A stretch of DNA of 64,000 bases from an uncultured Prevotellaceae bacterium (GTDB taxonomy: Bacteria > Bacteroidota > Bacteroidia > Bacteroidales > Bacteroidaceae), in assembly GCA_900318115.1 (NCBI GenBank), contig ONJJ01000006.1, positions 1 through 64,000 of the forward strand, read 5' to 3'. Positions 24,218 to 33,150 of this stretch are shown here, in pieces. Each line of letters begins with the position of its first letter. The first letter of the stretch is position 1. The notes below the pieces were generated by a model. That model searched no databases, had not been told where the DNA came from, and was given only the letters and a program-made list of their open reading frames with translations. A program made the translations under genes and the position numbers.

Positions 24218-25223
24218 CAGAACCCAAAAGAGCGAGAGGAGTGCCTAACCACTCATAGACTTTGTCTATAGTGGGAGTCATGATCTTATGGTTCTGAGCC
24301 AGCTCTTTTATCCAGCGAAGACCAAATGGGAAATCCTCTGTGAAATAACGGCTGCTGAAATCGACCTTCCATCCCCCGGCTACGGGCCGCATAGGGCTTG
24401 TGATACCTTGGAAGGCGGGGATGGAGGATATTTTCCTTGTCAGCGACGGCGCATCGGTGCTCTCGTAATAGTCGAGCAAGGTCGGCAGGCTATGCACGCC
24501 TAATTTATCCAGCAACTGGAAGAACTCCGCATCCATATCTATCAACATCTGCGAGGCCTCGTCCGTCCATTCCTCGTAGAACAGGATATTGTGGTCAAAG
24601 ACGTCGTCCTCGCGCCCACAGAACAAGGTGTAGAGCCTCCCCGTATGCAGAATCGGATTACTATTGCTCAAGGCCACTTCATAGAAACTGTCGAGCAACG
24701 AAACGGGCGTCATGAACAAGCGCTCTAATTCCTCGCGGAAAGTATCCCGCGGTTCAATGTTCTCCAGCACAGCTGCCAGACTGGACTTATAGCCCAGGAG
24801 ATTGGCCGCGTGTCCGTATTCTGCCACCCGGGAGATGAACGGGACACGCTGGAAGCCGAACAACTTGGCATCAGCCCCCAGCACATCGTGGGCAAAGAAG
24901 AAGAAGCCAGTACTCGACACGACCGTTCCCACGGCAGCATCACCGACATAGGGGCGGATATCGCGCAGTGTTTTCTCTATCAGATACCCTGGCAGGCAAA
25001 TCAGAATAATATCCTGATTCCTGACGACTTCCTCGGGCTTTGAGGATACCCGATTGATGTTCGCCACATAGTGCTTCCCTGCCTTATCGGTGACCGTTAT
25101 TGACGACTGCCAACGCTCTGGATGCCCAGTGAGGATATTAAGTTCGACATCCTCTTGCGAGCCAATCACACCGGTGCAGACATGCCCCAGGGCTCCACCT
25201 CCACAGATACAAATCTTTTTCAT
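24204..25223 (-). CDS. NAD/NADP octopine/nopaline-type dehydrogenase, possible ketopantoate reductase
   Basis: 339 residues from the ATG at 25223. An N-terminal Rossmann fold begins KKICICGGGALGHVCTGVIG, with a NAD(P)-binding glycine motif. DIILICLPGYLIEKTL and STGFFFFAHDVLGAD follow. The C-terminal helical domain resembles the octopine/nopaline dehydrogenase superfamily (relatives of ketopantoate reductase). It lies 28 bp downstream of panD and is co-directional with panC-panD. No panE-like gene is seen, so it may supply the ketopantoate reduction step; this is inference from position and fold. Its 3' end overlaps the convergent GIN-domain gene. Confidence 0.75.
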   Translation of the reverse strand: MKKICICGGGALGHVCTGVIGSQEDVELNILTGHPERWQSSITVTDKAGKHYVANINRVSSKPEEVVRNQDIILICLPGYLIEKTLRDIRPYVGDAAVGTVVSSTGFFFFAHDVLGADAKLFGFQRVPFISRVAEYGHAANLLGYKSSLAAVLENIEPRDTFREELERLFMTPVSLLDSFYEVALSNSNPILHTGRLYTLFCGREDDVFDHNILFYEEWTDEASQMLIDMDAEFFQLLDKLGVHSLPTLLDYYESTDAPSLTRKISSIPAFQGITSPMRPVAGGWKVDFSSRYFTEDFPFGLRWIKELAQNHKIMTPTIDKVYEWLGTPLALLGSVRIG

Positions 25224-25251
25224 TTGCAGGATGAATATCTGCGAGCGAGCA

Positions 25252-25599
25252 TCAGACGAGGCGGTTGTCGGCTGTGGGGAAGATGACGCGTGGCTGGAAG
25301 TGCTTGGCCTCCTCAAAGTCCATGTGGGCATAGGCCATGATGATGACGACGTCGCCGACCTGCACCTTGCGGGCGGCGGCTCCGTTGAGGCAAATGCAGC
25401 CACTCGCGCGCGCGCCTTTAATAATATAGGTGTCGAAACGCTCGCCATTCATATTGTTGACGATATAGACACGCTCTCCGGCGATGAGTCCGGCAGCATC
25501 CATCAGGTCCTCGTCGATGGTGATGCTGCCCATGTAGTGGAGGTTGGCCTCGGTGACCGTGGCACAATGGATCTTGGATTTCAGGACTTCTATCATCAT
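25252..25599 (-). CDS. panD: Aspartate 1-decarboxylase
   Basis: 115 residues. It makes beta-alanine for pantothenate. The self-cleavage site is YMGSITID, with Ser25 becoming the pyruvoyl group after the Gly24-Ser25 bond is cut. The [13 protein letters not shown] substrate segment precedes it, and [21 protein letters not shown] is typical of the C-terminal part. It is placed 18 bp after panC, whose product uses beta-alanine directly. Confidence 0.95.
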   Translation of the reverse strand: MMIEVLKSKIHCATVTEANLHYMGSITIDEDLMDAAGLIAGERVYIVNNMNGERFDTYIIKGARASGCICLNGAAARKVQVGDVVIIMAYAHMDFEEAKHFQPRVIFPTADNRLV

Positions 25600-25617
25600 G
25601 TCTTTCCGTAGTTTTGG

Positions 25618-26466
25618 TTACTTGTAGCGGATGTGGTCTATGAGTCGGATGGGTTTCGGACCGCAATAGACGGTGATGCACCCCACGATGCTCTGGGAGT
25701 CGTCCCAGGAGTGAACGTCGGCGAGTGTGTTGCCATCGACGATGCTGTAGTATTCCACTTCAAGTCCAGGCACCTCATTGATACGACGTACGACGCGCTC
25801 GCGCACTTCCTCGACTTCGTGATCCACGGCATAGTCCTTGCTCTCTTCGAGGATGCTGTAGATGCGAGCTGCCGTGAGACGTTCCTCGGGAGTGAGCAGG
25901 GTGTTGCGGCTGGACATCGCGAGTCCGCTGCGCTCGCGCACCACGGGGCAGGGCACAATCTGGAGCTTGAAGCCGAGGTCATCAACCATACGGCGGATGA
26001 CGACAATCTGCTGGAAGTCCTTCTCGCCGAAGTAGGCGCGGTCGGGCTCCACGAAGGAGAAGAGCTTGGATACGACCTGACAGACACCATTGAAGTGACC
26101 GGGGCGATGAGCTCCCTCCATCACGCTATCTGTGGGAGGATAAGAGAACTGGCGAGTGTCCGGTTCGGGATATACCTCTTCCACACTGGGCGCAAAGGCG
26201 ATGGTGGCTCCGCACTGCTCCAGCAGGGCGCAGTCGGCCTCAAGGGTACGGGGATAGCGCTCGAGATCGCTTTTATCATTGAACTGCGTGGGGTTGAGAA
26301 AAATGCTGACGACGGTGACATCATTCTCCTTCACGCTGCGACGCACGAGCGATGCGTGTCCCTCATGCAAGGCTCCCATGGTGGGAACCAGACCTATGGT
26401 CTTACCTTCGGCACGGGCGGCAGCCAAATCCTGACGTAGTGCCTGAATAGTGTTTATTACTTTCAT
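25618..26466 (-). CDS. panC: Pantothenate synthetase (pantoate-beta-alanine ligase)
   Basis: 282 residues, the standard length. It condenses pantoate and beta-alanine with ATP to pantothenate. Seen are [15 protein letters not shown] (about 27-41, holding the HIGH-like GALHEGH nucleotide motif), NPTQF, the [16 protein letters not shown] block and FGEKDFQQ, and KMSKS-like MSSRN. Start ATG at 26466. It heads the panC-panD-dehydrogenase run and is divergent from the glycogen-synthase-like gene across a 199-bp promoter region, an arrangement often seen in Bacteroidetes. Confidence 0.96.
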   Translation of the reverse strand: MKVINTIQALRQDLAAARAEGKTIGLVPTMGALHEGHASLVRRSVKENDVTVVSIFLNPTQFNDKSDLERYPRTLEADCALLEQCGATIAFAPSVEEVYPEPDTRQFSYPPTDSVMEGAHRPGHFNGVCQVVSKLFSFVEPDRAYFGEKDFQQIVVIRRMVDDLGFKLQIVPCPVVRERSGLAMSSRNTLLTPEERLTAARIYSILEESKDYAVDHEVEEVRERVVRRINEVPGLEVEYYSIVDGNTLADVHSWDDSQSIVGCITVYCGPKPIRLIDHIRYK

Positions 26467-26630
26467 TTTACGATTTTGATATCTAATCTATCGGTGTTTT
26501 GTCTGAAAAGCGGCGCAAAATAACACATAATTCTGCAAACAAAGAAGAGAAAATGCAAATAAATCGCAAAAAAAGGTACTTTTGAAGACTTTCTTCACTT
26601 CTTCATTGCTTTTTTACGGGATTTTTTATA

Positions 26631-26638
26631 TATCTTTG
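26631..26638 (+). promoter_or_regulatory. -7 element (TATCTTTG) for the glycogen-synthase-like gene
   Basis: TATCTTTG matches TAnnTTTG and lies 28 bp before the ATG. A TTG at 26606-26608 leaves a 22-bp spacer. A second match, TACTTTTG, is at 26577-26584 and could be an alternative start. The panC promoter should lie in the same 199-bp region on the other strand, but I could not place it. Confidence 0.6.
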
Positions 26639-26665
26639 CATTGAAATTACAACATTTCATGACTC

Positions 26666-27514
26666 ATGAAGACGAAGAAAGTCCTTTTTATCACTCAAGA
26701 AATTTTCCCCTACATCGACGAAGCCGAACTCTCGTTGCTGGGTCGAAGGGTTCCACAGTTCGTTCAGGAAAAGGGACGCGAGATACGCACCTTCATGCCC
26801 AAATGGGGAGCCATCAACGAACGCAGAAGCCAACTGCATGAAGTAATCCGACTCTCGGGCATGAATCTTATCATCGACGGCACGGACCATCTGCTCATCC
26901 TAAAGGTGGCCTCAATCCCGTCGGCACGTATGCAGGTGTACTTCATCGACAACGATGACTATTTCATGAAACGTCAGGAAGCCTGCGACGAAGAGGGTGT
27001 GGAATATCCCGACAACGGCGAGCGCGCTATCTTCTACGCCCGCGGCGTGCTGGAAACCGTGAAGAAGCTGCGCTGGGTGCCGGACATCATCCACTGTCAG
27101 GGATGGATATCCACCATCGCCCCGCTATTCATCAAGACATGCTACCGCGAAGAGCCTTCGTTCCGCGACAGCCGCATCATCTTCACTCCCGGCGGCGAAG
27201 AGCTGAAACTGAAGACCACCGACCAGTTCCGGGCAAACATCATCTTCAAGAACATGAAGGGCGATGAGCTGAATCCCTATCCGCAGAACCTGTCCATGCG
27301 TGACCTCTACCATCTGGCACTGGACTACTCCGACGGAGTGATGTTCACCCCCGGCACCTACGACGAAGAGCTGCATCACTATGCCGAAAAGCACGGACTG
27401 CCCGTCTTTGGTCCCGTGGACATCACCGACCGCAGCAATGGCACCGACGTTGTCAACTTCTTCGACGACGTGTGGAGCGAAGGAAAGGTGGAGGAACCGA
27501 CGAAGGACTTTTGA
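26666..27514 (+). CDS. Glycogen/starch synthase-like protein (N-terminal GT5 domain only)
   Basis: 282 residues, matching the short glycogen/starch synthase form of Bacteroidetes, which has only the first Rossmann domain of GT5 enzymes. Seen are KKVLFITQEIFPYIDEAEL, VPQFVQEKGREIRTFMPKWG (the equivalent of the KVGGL ADP-glucose site is altered), NGERAIFYARGVLETV, PDIIHCQGW and the YSDGVMF segment. The C-terminal catalytic half with the usual E-x7-E motif is missing, so glucosyl transfer cannot be assumed. Such genes are commonly found between panC and DUF4270, as here. Confidence 0.82.
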   Translation: MKTKKVLFITQEIFPYIDEAELSLLGRRVPQFVQEKGREIRTFMPKWGAINERRSQLHEVIRLSGMNLIIDGTDHLLILKVASIPSARMQVYFIDNDDYFMKRQEACDEEGVEYPDNGERAIFYARGVLETVKKLRWVPDIIHCQGWISTIAPLFIKTCYREEPSFRDSRIIFTPGGEELKLKTTDQFRANIIFKNMKGDELNPYPQNLSMRDLYHLALDYSDGVMFTPGTYDEELHHYAEKHGLPVFGPVDITDRSNGTDVVNFFDDVWSEGKVEEPTKDF

Positions 27515-27530
27515 ATTTACAGATTTACAG

Positions 27531-27570
27531 ATTTCGACATTTCGACATTTCGACATTTCGACATCTAGAC
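27531..27570. repeat. 8-bp tandem repeat (ATTTCGAC) upstream of the DUF4270 gene
   Basis: ATTTCGAC is present four times without interruption at 27531-27562 and a degenerate fifth unit (ATCTAGAC) follows at 27563-27570. A related gaatttacagatttacagattt stretch precedes it. The array lies in the 80-bp gap between the glycogen-synthase-like gene and the DUF4270 lipoprotein, 25 bp before the latter's ATG. Confidence 0.9.
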
Positions 27571-27594
27571 AAAAAGAAAATAAAGAATAGAAAA

Positions 27595-29022
27595 ATGAAT
27601 TATAGATTAGCCTTCATGGCTTGCACCATACTCGCAGCTCTCTGCACCGGCTGCGACGAAGACACGGGGTCATTAGGCATCACCGACAGCGCAGATATCA
27701 TCACATCTTCGGAAGGGGCCTACAGTGTACGTTCACGTTCCATATTGCTCGACTCCGTGGTGGCCAACAGCAACAAAAGTTACTTGGGCGAGGTGTACGA
27801 CCCCGAGACAGAGACGAGTATTCGTGCAGAGTTTCTGTCGCAGTTCTATTCCATCGAGAACTACGCCTTGCCCGCCGACAACCTGATTATCAAGAACGAG
27901 GCTGGCGAACTGGAGGCTGACTCGGCAGATGTGCGCATCTACTACTCCAACTACTACGGCTCGGGCACTAACCCCATGAAGATTCAGGTCTTCGAACTCG
28001 ATCCCAACAACATCCTGAGGGAGGATCAGACGTACTACTCAGACATAGACATCAGCAAATACCTACCCGAAGGAGCTACTCCGCTGTGCACCAAGACCTT
28101 CACTCCATCAGACTACACGCTGTCGGAGTCCGAGCGCACGAGCACCACACATTATGATAACGTACGCGTGCGCCTGCCCAAGAGCTTCGGCACCCGTATT
28201 CTGCGCGCTGCCAGCGAGCACCCTGAGTGGTTCCTCAACTCCTGGCAATTCATCCATCACGTATGCCCGGGACTATACTTCAAGCTCCAGAGTGGCACAG
28301 GAACGATGCTGGAGCTGGACGTGGCAGCCCTGAACGTCTATTTCCGCTACCGCGATGCTGAGAAAGATACCATCTACGAAGCCATCTCGCGCTTCTCCGC
28401 CACGCCCGAAGTCATCCAGAGCACGAACATTCAGAACAGCGACCTCACACCGCTGCTGGACACTTCCCTGCCCTACACCTATGTGAAATCGCCTGCTGCC
28501 GTGGCCACGGAACTGACGCTGCCCGTGGACGAAATCTTCCTCAACCACGAGGGTGACTCCATCAACCGTGCCCGACTGATCCTGACACGACTGAACAGTT
28601 CGACGCAGGAGGAGAACGTACTGCCGATGCCACAGACACTGTTGCTGGTGCGCAAACAGCAGCTCAACAGCTTCTTCATGAACCGACAGGTGTCTGATGG
28701 CGAGACGAGCTACACGACGTCCTTCGACCAGAACTACAACACCTATAGCTTCAACAACCTGTCGGTGCTCATTTCCATGCTGCACCGCGAGAAACTGATT
28801 GGCATGAAGCGCGACGGACTGACATCGCAACAATGGAACGAAAAACATCCTGACTGGAATAAGGTGGTAGTCACGCCCGTGGTGGTCACCAGCAACACAT
28901 CCAACTCAAATGTAACCACCCAAACCAGTGTAACACACAATTTCTCACTCACCAGCGCACGTCTGGTGGGTGGCGCAAAGCCGCTGAGCATACAGGTCAT
29001 CTACAGCACGTACAAGAGGTGA
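27595..29022 (+). CDS. DUF4270 lipoprotein
   Basis: 475 residues from the ATG at 27595; a longer frame begins inside the preceding gene and runs through the 8-bp repeat. A signal peptide ends in LCTGC (cysteine near 19), followed by DEDTGSLG, a typical lipoprotein start. The body is beta-rich, with a SADVRIYYSNYYGSGTNPMKIQVFEL segment and YVKSPAAVATELTLPVDEI in the second half, as in DUF4270 proteins. Predicted to sit on the outer membrane; function unknown. The 3' end overlaps the convergent yigZ gene by 26 bp. The repeat array upstream might influence expression. Confidence 0.85.
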   Translation: MNYRLAFMACTILAALCTGCDEDTGSLGITDSADIITSSEGAYSVRSRSILLDSVVANSNKSYLGEVYDPETETSIRAEFLSQFYSIENYALPADNLIIKNEAGELEADSADVRIYYSNYYGSGTNPMKIQVFELDPNNILREDQTYYSDIDISKYLPEGATPLCTKTFTPSDYTLSESERTSTTHYDNVRVRLPKSFGTRILRAASEHPEWFLNSWQFIHHVCPGLYFKLQSGTGTMLELDVAALNVYFRYRDAEKDTIYEAISRFSATPEVIQSTNIQNSDLTPLLDTSLPYTYVKSPAAVATELTLPVDEIFLNHEGDSINRARLILTRLNSSTQEENVLPMPQTLLLVRKQQLNSFFMNRQVSDGETSYTTSFDQNYNTYSFNNLSVLISMLHREKLIGMKRDGLTSQQWNEKHPDWNKVVVTPVVVTSNTSNSNVTTQTSVTHNFSLTSARLVGGAKPLSIQVIYSTYKR

Positions 29023-29608
29023 TGGTCACTCCATCCACCTTGTCCAGACGCTGATGCAACCGGGGCATGAGCGATGCACGGATGGAAAGTGTCATGAGGC
29101 AGTCACCCTCAAAGGATTGTGAGACGATGGTGGGCGACTCCTCCTTGACGATGCGCATGACCTGATTCATGAGCGGATACTCGAAAGAGATGCATATCTG
29201 CTCGTCCACGGTCTTCTGAATGATGGTAGCTGCCGCTATGGCCTCGGCAGCTGCCGCTTTGTAAGCTTGAATGAGGCCGCTGGTGCCCAACTTGACACCA
29301 CCAAAGTAGCGTACGACGATGATGAGTATGTCCGTCAGTTCATTGGAGTTTATCTGCCCGAGGATGGGCTTACCCGCCGTTCCGCTGGGTTCGCCATTAT
29401 CATTGGCCCGAAAAACAAGTCGTTCGTGACCAAGCATATAGGCGTAGCACGCATGACGTGCATCATAGTATTTCTTCTGGTACTCCTCTATCAGAGCCTT
29501 GATTTCCTCCACAGTAGAAACCGGAAAAGCGAAAGCAAGAAACTTGCTCCGCTTTTCCGTATAGGTGCCTTGGGAGGGAGAGGCGATGGTTAGAAAAGTA
29601 TCTGTCAT
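28997..29608 (-). CDS. yigZ: YigZ/IMPACT-family protein
   Basis: 203 residues. The UPF0029/IMPACT N-terminal domain is clear: KRSKFLAFAFPV, YDARHACYAYMLG, NDNGEPSGTAGKPIL and VVRYFGGVKLGTSGLIQAYK (about 103-122). A DUF1949-like C-terminal domain follows (EYPLMNQVMRIVKEE). Family members have been linked to translation regulation, but the bacterial role is not settled. The start overlaps the DUF1015 stop by 4 bp (ATGA), so it is the last gene of the serC-serA-DUF1015-yigZ run. Confidence 0.92.
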   Translation of the reverse strand: MTDTFLTIASPSQGTYTEKRSKFLAFAFPVSTVEEIKALIEEYQKKYYDARHACYAYMLGHERLVFRANDNGEPSGTAGKPILGQINSNELTDILIIVVRYFGGVKLGTSGLIQAYKAAAAEAIAAATIIQKTVDEQICISFEYPLMNQVMRIVKEESPTIVSQSFEGDCLMTLSIRASLMPRLHQRLDKVDGVTITSCTCCR

Positions 29609-30852
29609 GATAGTTTATGTACCACCAGTCCGCTTCTCAGCTTGGGTTCGAACCATGTGGCCTTCGGCGGCATGATCTTTCCGCTATCGGCAATGTCCAT
29701 GATCTGCTGCATGCTGACGGGATAGAGTGCCAGGGCTGCACGCATCTCGCCACTGTCCACACGACGCTTGAGCTCACCCAGTCCGCGCAGTCCACCAACG
29801 AAGTCAATGCGCTTGCTGCTGCGCAGGTCGCCCAGCTGCAGGATGTCCTCGAGGATGAGGCGGGAGGAGATGTCCACATCAAGCACGCCGATGGGGTCGT
29901 TCTCATCATAGGTGCCAGGCTTGGCATTGAGGGCAAACCAGTGGCCGTCGAGATAGAGGGAGAACTCATGCAGGTGCTGAGGCTTGTAGATGTCCGTGCC
30001 TTTGTCCTCCACGGTGAAGTGGGTGCGCACGGCATCTAAGAACTGCTCGCTGGAGAGTCCGTTGAGGTCCTTGAGCACGCGGTTGTAGTCGAGGATGGTA
30101 AGCTGCGAAGCCTGGAAAGCCACAGCCATGAAGTAGTTGTACTCCTCGTCGCCACGGTGGTTGGGGTTCTGCTTGGCCTTCTCGGCGCCCACGAGGGCAG
30201 CGGCGGCAGAGCGATGGTGCCCATCGGCGATGTATAGCGACGGCATCTTGCGGAACTCCTCGGTGATGGTGGCAATGTCGGCAGCGTCACTGACCACCCA
30301 GAACTGATGGCGGAAGCCGTCAATGGGGGCAATGAAGTCATACTCAGGTGTCGTGGCAGCATAGCGCATAAGGAGCTCGTTGAGCACAGCGTTGTCAGGA
30401 TAGGCAAAGAAGACAGGCTCGAGGTTGGCGTTGTTCACCCGAACGTGCTTCATGCGGTCCTCTTCCTTGTCGCGGCGTGTGAGTTCATGTTTCTTGATGA
30501 CGCCGTTCATATAGTCCTCAACGTATGCCCCGATGACCAATCCATACTGGGTCTTGCCGTTCATGGTCTGGGCATAGATATAGTAGTGTTCATCCTTGTC
30601 CTGCACGAGCCATCCCTTGTCCTGGAACATCTGGAACTGGCGTGCAGCCTCCTCATAGACACGCGGGTCGTACTCGCTGGTGCCCACGGGGAAGTTGATT
30701 TCGGGTTTGATGATGTGGTAGAGCGACTTCTCATTGTCGCCAGCCTCCGCGCGTGCCTCTTCACTCTCGAGAACATCATACGGACGACTCTCCACTTGTT
30801 CTACAAGGTCTTTAGGTGGGCGCAAGCCCTTAAAAGGTTTGATTGTTGCCAT
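29605..30852 (-). CDS. DUF1015-family protein
   Basis: 415 residues starting MATIKPFKGLRPPKDLVEQVESRPYDV, the standard DUF1015 opening; a longer frame would include a palindromic repeat and is rejected. IADGHHRSAAA (about 225-235) is the conserved His-rich motif. DUF1015 genes are linked to serine and phosphoglycerate metabolism by frequent neighbourhood with serA and serC, as here; a SerC/SerA-related kinase-type role has been suggested for some relatives. The gap of about 148 bp to serA contains two GC-rich hairpin arms. Confidence 0.9.
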   Translation of the reverse strand: MATIKPFKGLRPPKDLVEQVESRPYDVLESEEARAEAGDNEKSLYHIIKPEINFPVGTSEYDPRVYEEAARQFQMFQDKGWLVQDKDEHYYIYAQTMNGKTQYGLVIGAYVEDYMNGVIKKHELTRRDKEEDRMKHVRVNNANLEPVFFAYPDNAVLNELLMRYAATTPEYDFIAPIDGFRHQFWVVSDAADIATITEEFRKMPSLYIADGHHRSAAAALVGAEKAKQNPNHRGDEEYNYFMAVAFQASQLTILDYNRVLKDLNGLSSEQFLDAVRTHFTVEDKGTDIYKPQHLHEFSLYLDGHWFALNAKPGTYDENDPIGVLDVDISSRLILEDILQLGDLRSSKRIDFVGGLRGLGELKRRVDSGEMRAALALYPVSMQQIMDIADSGKIMPPKATWFEPKLRSGLVVHKLS

Positions 30853-30860
30853 AATAAATA

Positions 30861-30995
30861 AGACCCTCCCGCTCCTTCCCGTCTGGGAGGGGAACGGCCG
30901 GTGCATAGAAGCTATAGGGTCAACATTTTAGTTAATAAGGATATGATTACATTTTTACCCGAAGTCCCTCCCCTCACGAACATGAGGGGAGGGAA
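30861..30995. repeat. Pair of GC-rich palindromic arms between serA and DUF1015
   Basis: The left arm (about 30861-30896) has CCTTCCC-gtct-GGGAGG. The right arm (30966-30993) is a perfect 11-bp hairpin, CCCTCCCCTCA/TGAGGGGAGGG. In opposite orientation the two resemble each other and the arms at 14942-15102, although less exactly. The interval of about 70 bp is AT-rich. The right hairpin lies 8 bp after the serA stop and may also act in ending that transcript. Confidence 0.6.
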
Positions 30996-31000
30996 TGGGT

Positions 31001-31921
31001 TTACTTATTCACTTGGAACTTGGTGATACCTTCTTCGAGGAAGCCGACAATCTGGTGAGCGGCAGCGATGCCGGCGTTGACATTGGCCTCAGCGGTCTGT
31101 GCACCCATCTTCTTCGGAGTCGTGAAGTAACGTCCTTCGAAGCGGGCGAAATCGGCATCGGCATCGGGCTTGATGTCCGTCACGTACTTCAGGTCCTCGC
31201 GCTCTGCCATCAGTTCCAGCAGTTCGGGCTCGTTGATGACCTCCTTGCGGGCGGTGTTGACAAGGATGCCGCCCTTGGGCAACTTGGCCACCAGTGCCTT
31301 GTTGATGCTCTGCTTTGTCTCTGCAGTGGCGGGAATGTGGAGGCTGACGATGTCACTCTGCTCAAAGAGTTCATCCTGCGAGCCTACGGCCTTCACGCCA
31401 GCAGCCTCGATGACCTCTGCGGGGCAATAGGCATCGTAGGCCAGCACCTGCATGTCAAAGCCCTTGGCGATGCGAGCCACGTTGCGCCCCACGTTGCCAA
31501 AGGCGAGGATGCCCAGACGCTTGCCCTTCAGTTCGGTACCACTGGTGCCGTTGAAGAAGTTACGCTTGGCAAAGACCAGCAGTCCGAACACCAGCTCAGC
31601 CACGCTGTTGGCGTTCTGGCCCGGGGTGTTCATGGCCACCACCTTGTGAGCCGTGGCAGCTTCGAGATCGATGTTGTCGTAGCCGGCTCCGGCACGGACG
31701 ACGATCTTCAGTTGCTTGGCAGCATCCAGCACCTCGGCATCGACCTTGTCGGAACGGATGATGAGTGCATCGACGTCAGCCACAGCCTCGAGGAGCTGTG
31801 CCTTCTCTGTGTATTTCTCCAGCAAGGCAGTCTCGTAGCCAGCAGCATCGAAGACCTCCTTGATACCCTTCACGGCCACGCCGCTGAAGGGCTTTTCGGT
31901 TGCGATAAGTACTTTTGCCAT
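31001..31921 (-). CDS. serA: D-3-phosphoglycerate dehydrogenase (short form)
   Basis: 306 residues, without the C-terminal ACT domain of long SerA. It oxidises 3-phosphoglycerate to 3-phosphohydroxypyruvate, the first step of serine synthesis. NAD-binding LGILAFGNVGRNVARIAKGF (about 146-165), the RAGAGYDNID substrate arginine segment (about 75-84), SLHIPATAETK and NTARKEVINEPELL are all present. It lies 5 bp after serC, so the two enzymes are translated from one transcript. Lack of the ACT domain suggests no serine feedback through that domain. Confidence 0.94.
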   Translation of the reverse strand: MAKVLIATEKPFSGVAVKGIKEVFDAAGYETALLEKYTEKAQLLEAVADVDALIIRSDKVDAEVLDAAKQLKIVVRAGAGYDNIDLEAATAHKVVAMNTPGQNANSVAELVFGLLVFAKRNFFNGTSGTELKGKRLGILAFGNVGRNVARIAKGFDMQVLAYDAYCPAEVIEAAGVKAVGSQDELFEQSDIVSLHIPATAETKQSINKALVAKLPKGGILVNTARKEVINEPELLELMAEREDLKYVTDIKPDADADFARFEGRYFTTPKKMGAQTAEANVNAGIAAAHQIVGFLEEGITKFQVNK

Positions 31922-31926
31922 TGTCT

Positions 31927-32994
31927 TTAGTGTTTAGCTTCAAACTCTTTCATGCAGGCAACCAGTGCATTGACGCCCTCGATGTCCATGGCGTTGTAGC
32001 AGCTGGCGCGGAAACCGCCGACGTCGCGGTGCCCCTTCACGCCGACCATGCCCTTGCTGGTGGCGAAGGCCAAGAATTCATCCTGCAGTTCCTGATACTC
32101 GGGCTTGAGGACGAAGGTGATGTTCATGCGGGAACGGCTGTCCTCCTGGGCAGTGCCGACGAAGAGTTTGTTGCGGTCGATTTCACCATAGACGATTTCG
32201 GCACGCTGGATGGCCATCTTCTCCATGGCAGCCACACCACCTTGCTTCTTGATCCACTTGAGATTCTGCAATGCGCAGTAGATGGGCACAGTGGGAGGAG
32301 TATTGAACATACTGCCCTTGCTGATGTGTGTCTGGTAGTTGAGCATGGTGGGGATGGCACGACTGACCTTGCCCACGATGTCGTCCTTGATGATGACAAA
32401 GGTGACGCCGGCCATGGAGAGGTTCTTCTGGGCACCACCGTAGATGAGACCGTACTTGCTCACGTCGATGGGACGGGAGAAGATGTCGGAACTCATATCA
32501 GCCACCATGGGTACAGGACTGTCGAGGTCTTTCAGGATCTCGGTGCCGTAGATGGTGTTATTCGTGGTGATGTGGAAGTAATCGGCGTCCGTGGGAATGG
32601 TGAATTCCTTGGGGATGTAGGTGAAGTTCTTGTCCTTGCTGGAAGCTACCTCCACGACCTCGCCGAAGAGTTTTGCCTCCTTCTCAGCCTTGGTAGCCCA
32701 GACACCCGTGTTGAGGTAGGCTGCCTTCTTCTCGAGGAGGTTGTAGGGGACCATGCAGAACTGCAAGCTTGCGCCGCCACCGAGGAACAGCACGCTGTAA
32801 CCTTCGGGGATGTCCAGTAGTTCCTTGAACAAAGCCACAGCCTCATCGACGACGGGCTGGAAGTTCTTGGCGCGATGGCTCATTTCCATCAGGGAGAGAC
32901 CGCTGCCCTCGAAGTCGAGGCAGGCAGCTGCCGTGGCCTCCATCACCTCACGGGGAAGTTTGGAGGGACCAGCGTTGAAATTGTACTTCTTCAT
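31927..32994 (-). CDS. serC: Phosphoserine aminotransferase
   Basis: 355 residues. A PLP enzyme that converts phosphohydroxypyruvate and glutamate to phosphoserine. The start [14 protein letters not shown] is the family signature, [15 protein letters not shown] binds the cofactor phosphate, and [12 protein letters not shown] holds the Schiff-base lysine (near 196). [18 protein letters not shown] closes the protein. A promoter with perfect spacing lies upstream and a small hairpin sits in the leader, so serC leads the serine operon. Confidence 0.96.
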   Translation of the reverse strand: MKKYNFNAGPSKLPREVMEATAAACLDFEGSGLSLMEMSHRAKNFQPVVDEAVALFKELLDIPEGYSVLFLGGGASLQFCMVPYNLLEKKAAYLNTGVWATKAEKEAKLFGEVVEVASSKDKNFTYIPKEFTIPTDADYFHITTNNTIYGTEILKDLDSPVPMVADMSSDIFSRPIDVSKYGLIYGGAQKNLSMAGVTFVIIKDDIVGKVSRAIPTMLNYQTHISKGSMFNTPPTVPIYCALQNLKWIKKQGGVAAMEKMAIQRAEIVYGEIDRNKLFVGTAQEDSRSRMNITFVLKPEYQELQDEFLAFATSKGMVGVKGHRDVGGFRASCYNAMDIEGVNALVACMKEFEAKH

Positions 32995-33044
32995 AACAAT
33001 TAGAGTTTATGAGTTTTATGGTTCATGAATAGTATTACCGAACG

Positions 33045-33099
33045 AGGAGAGGTTCTCCTTTTTGCCGCGAAAATACAGTTTTTTCGGCACACAGCCAAA
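33045..33099 (-). promoter_or_regulatory. serC promoter and leader hairpin
   Basis: On the minus strand TTTG (33096-33099), 20 bp, then TATTTTCG (33068-33075), close to TAnnTTTG. In the predicted 5' leader AGGAGA-acc-TCTCCT (33045-33059) forms a 6-bp hairpin about 50 bp before the start codon. The hairpin's role is unknown. Confidence 0.65.
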
Positions 33100-33150
33100 T
33101 AAAATGCTCATTTTCTCTCTTTTCCATCGTGTTTACGGCTAAAGTTTGAC

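Noticed and set aside
26666..27514. Truncated glycogen synthase as a pseudogene
   Set aside because: The short one-domain form is common in Bacteroidetes at this position, and the frame is intact with a good promoter.
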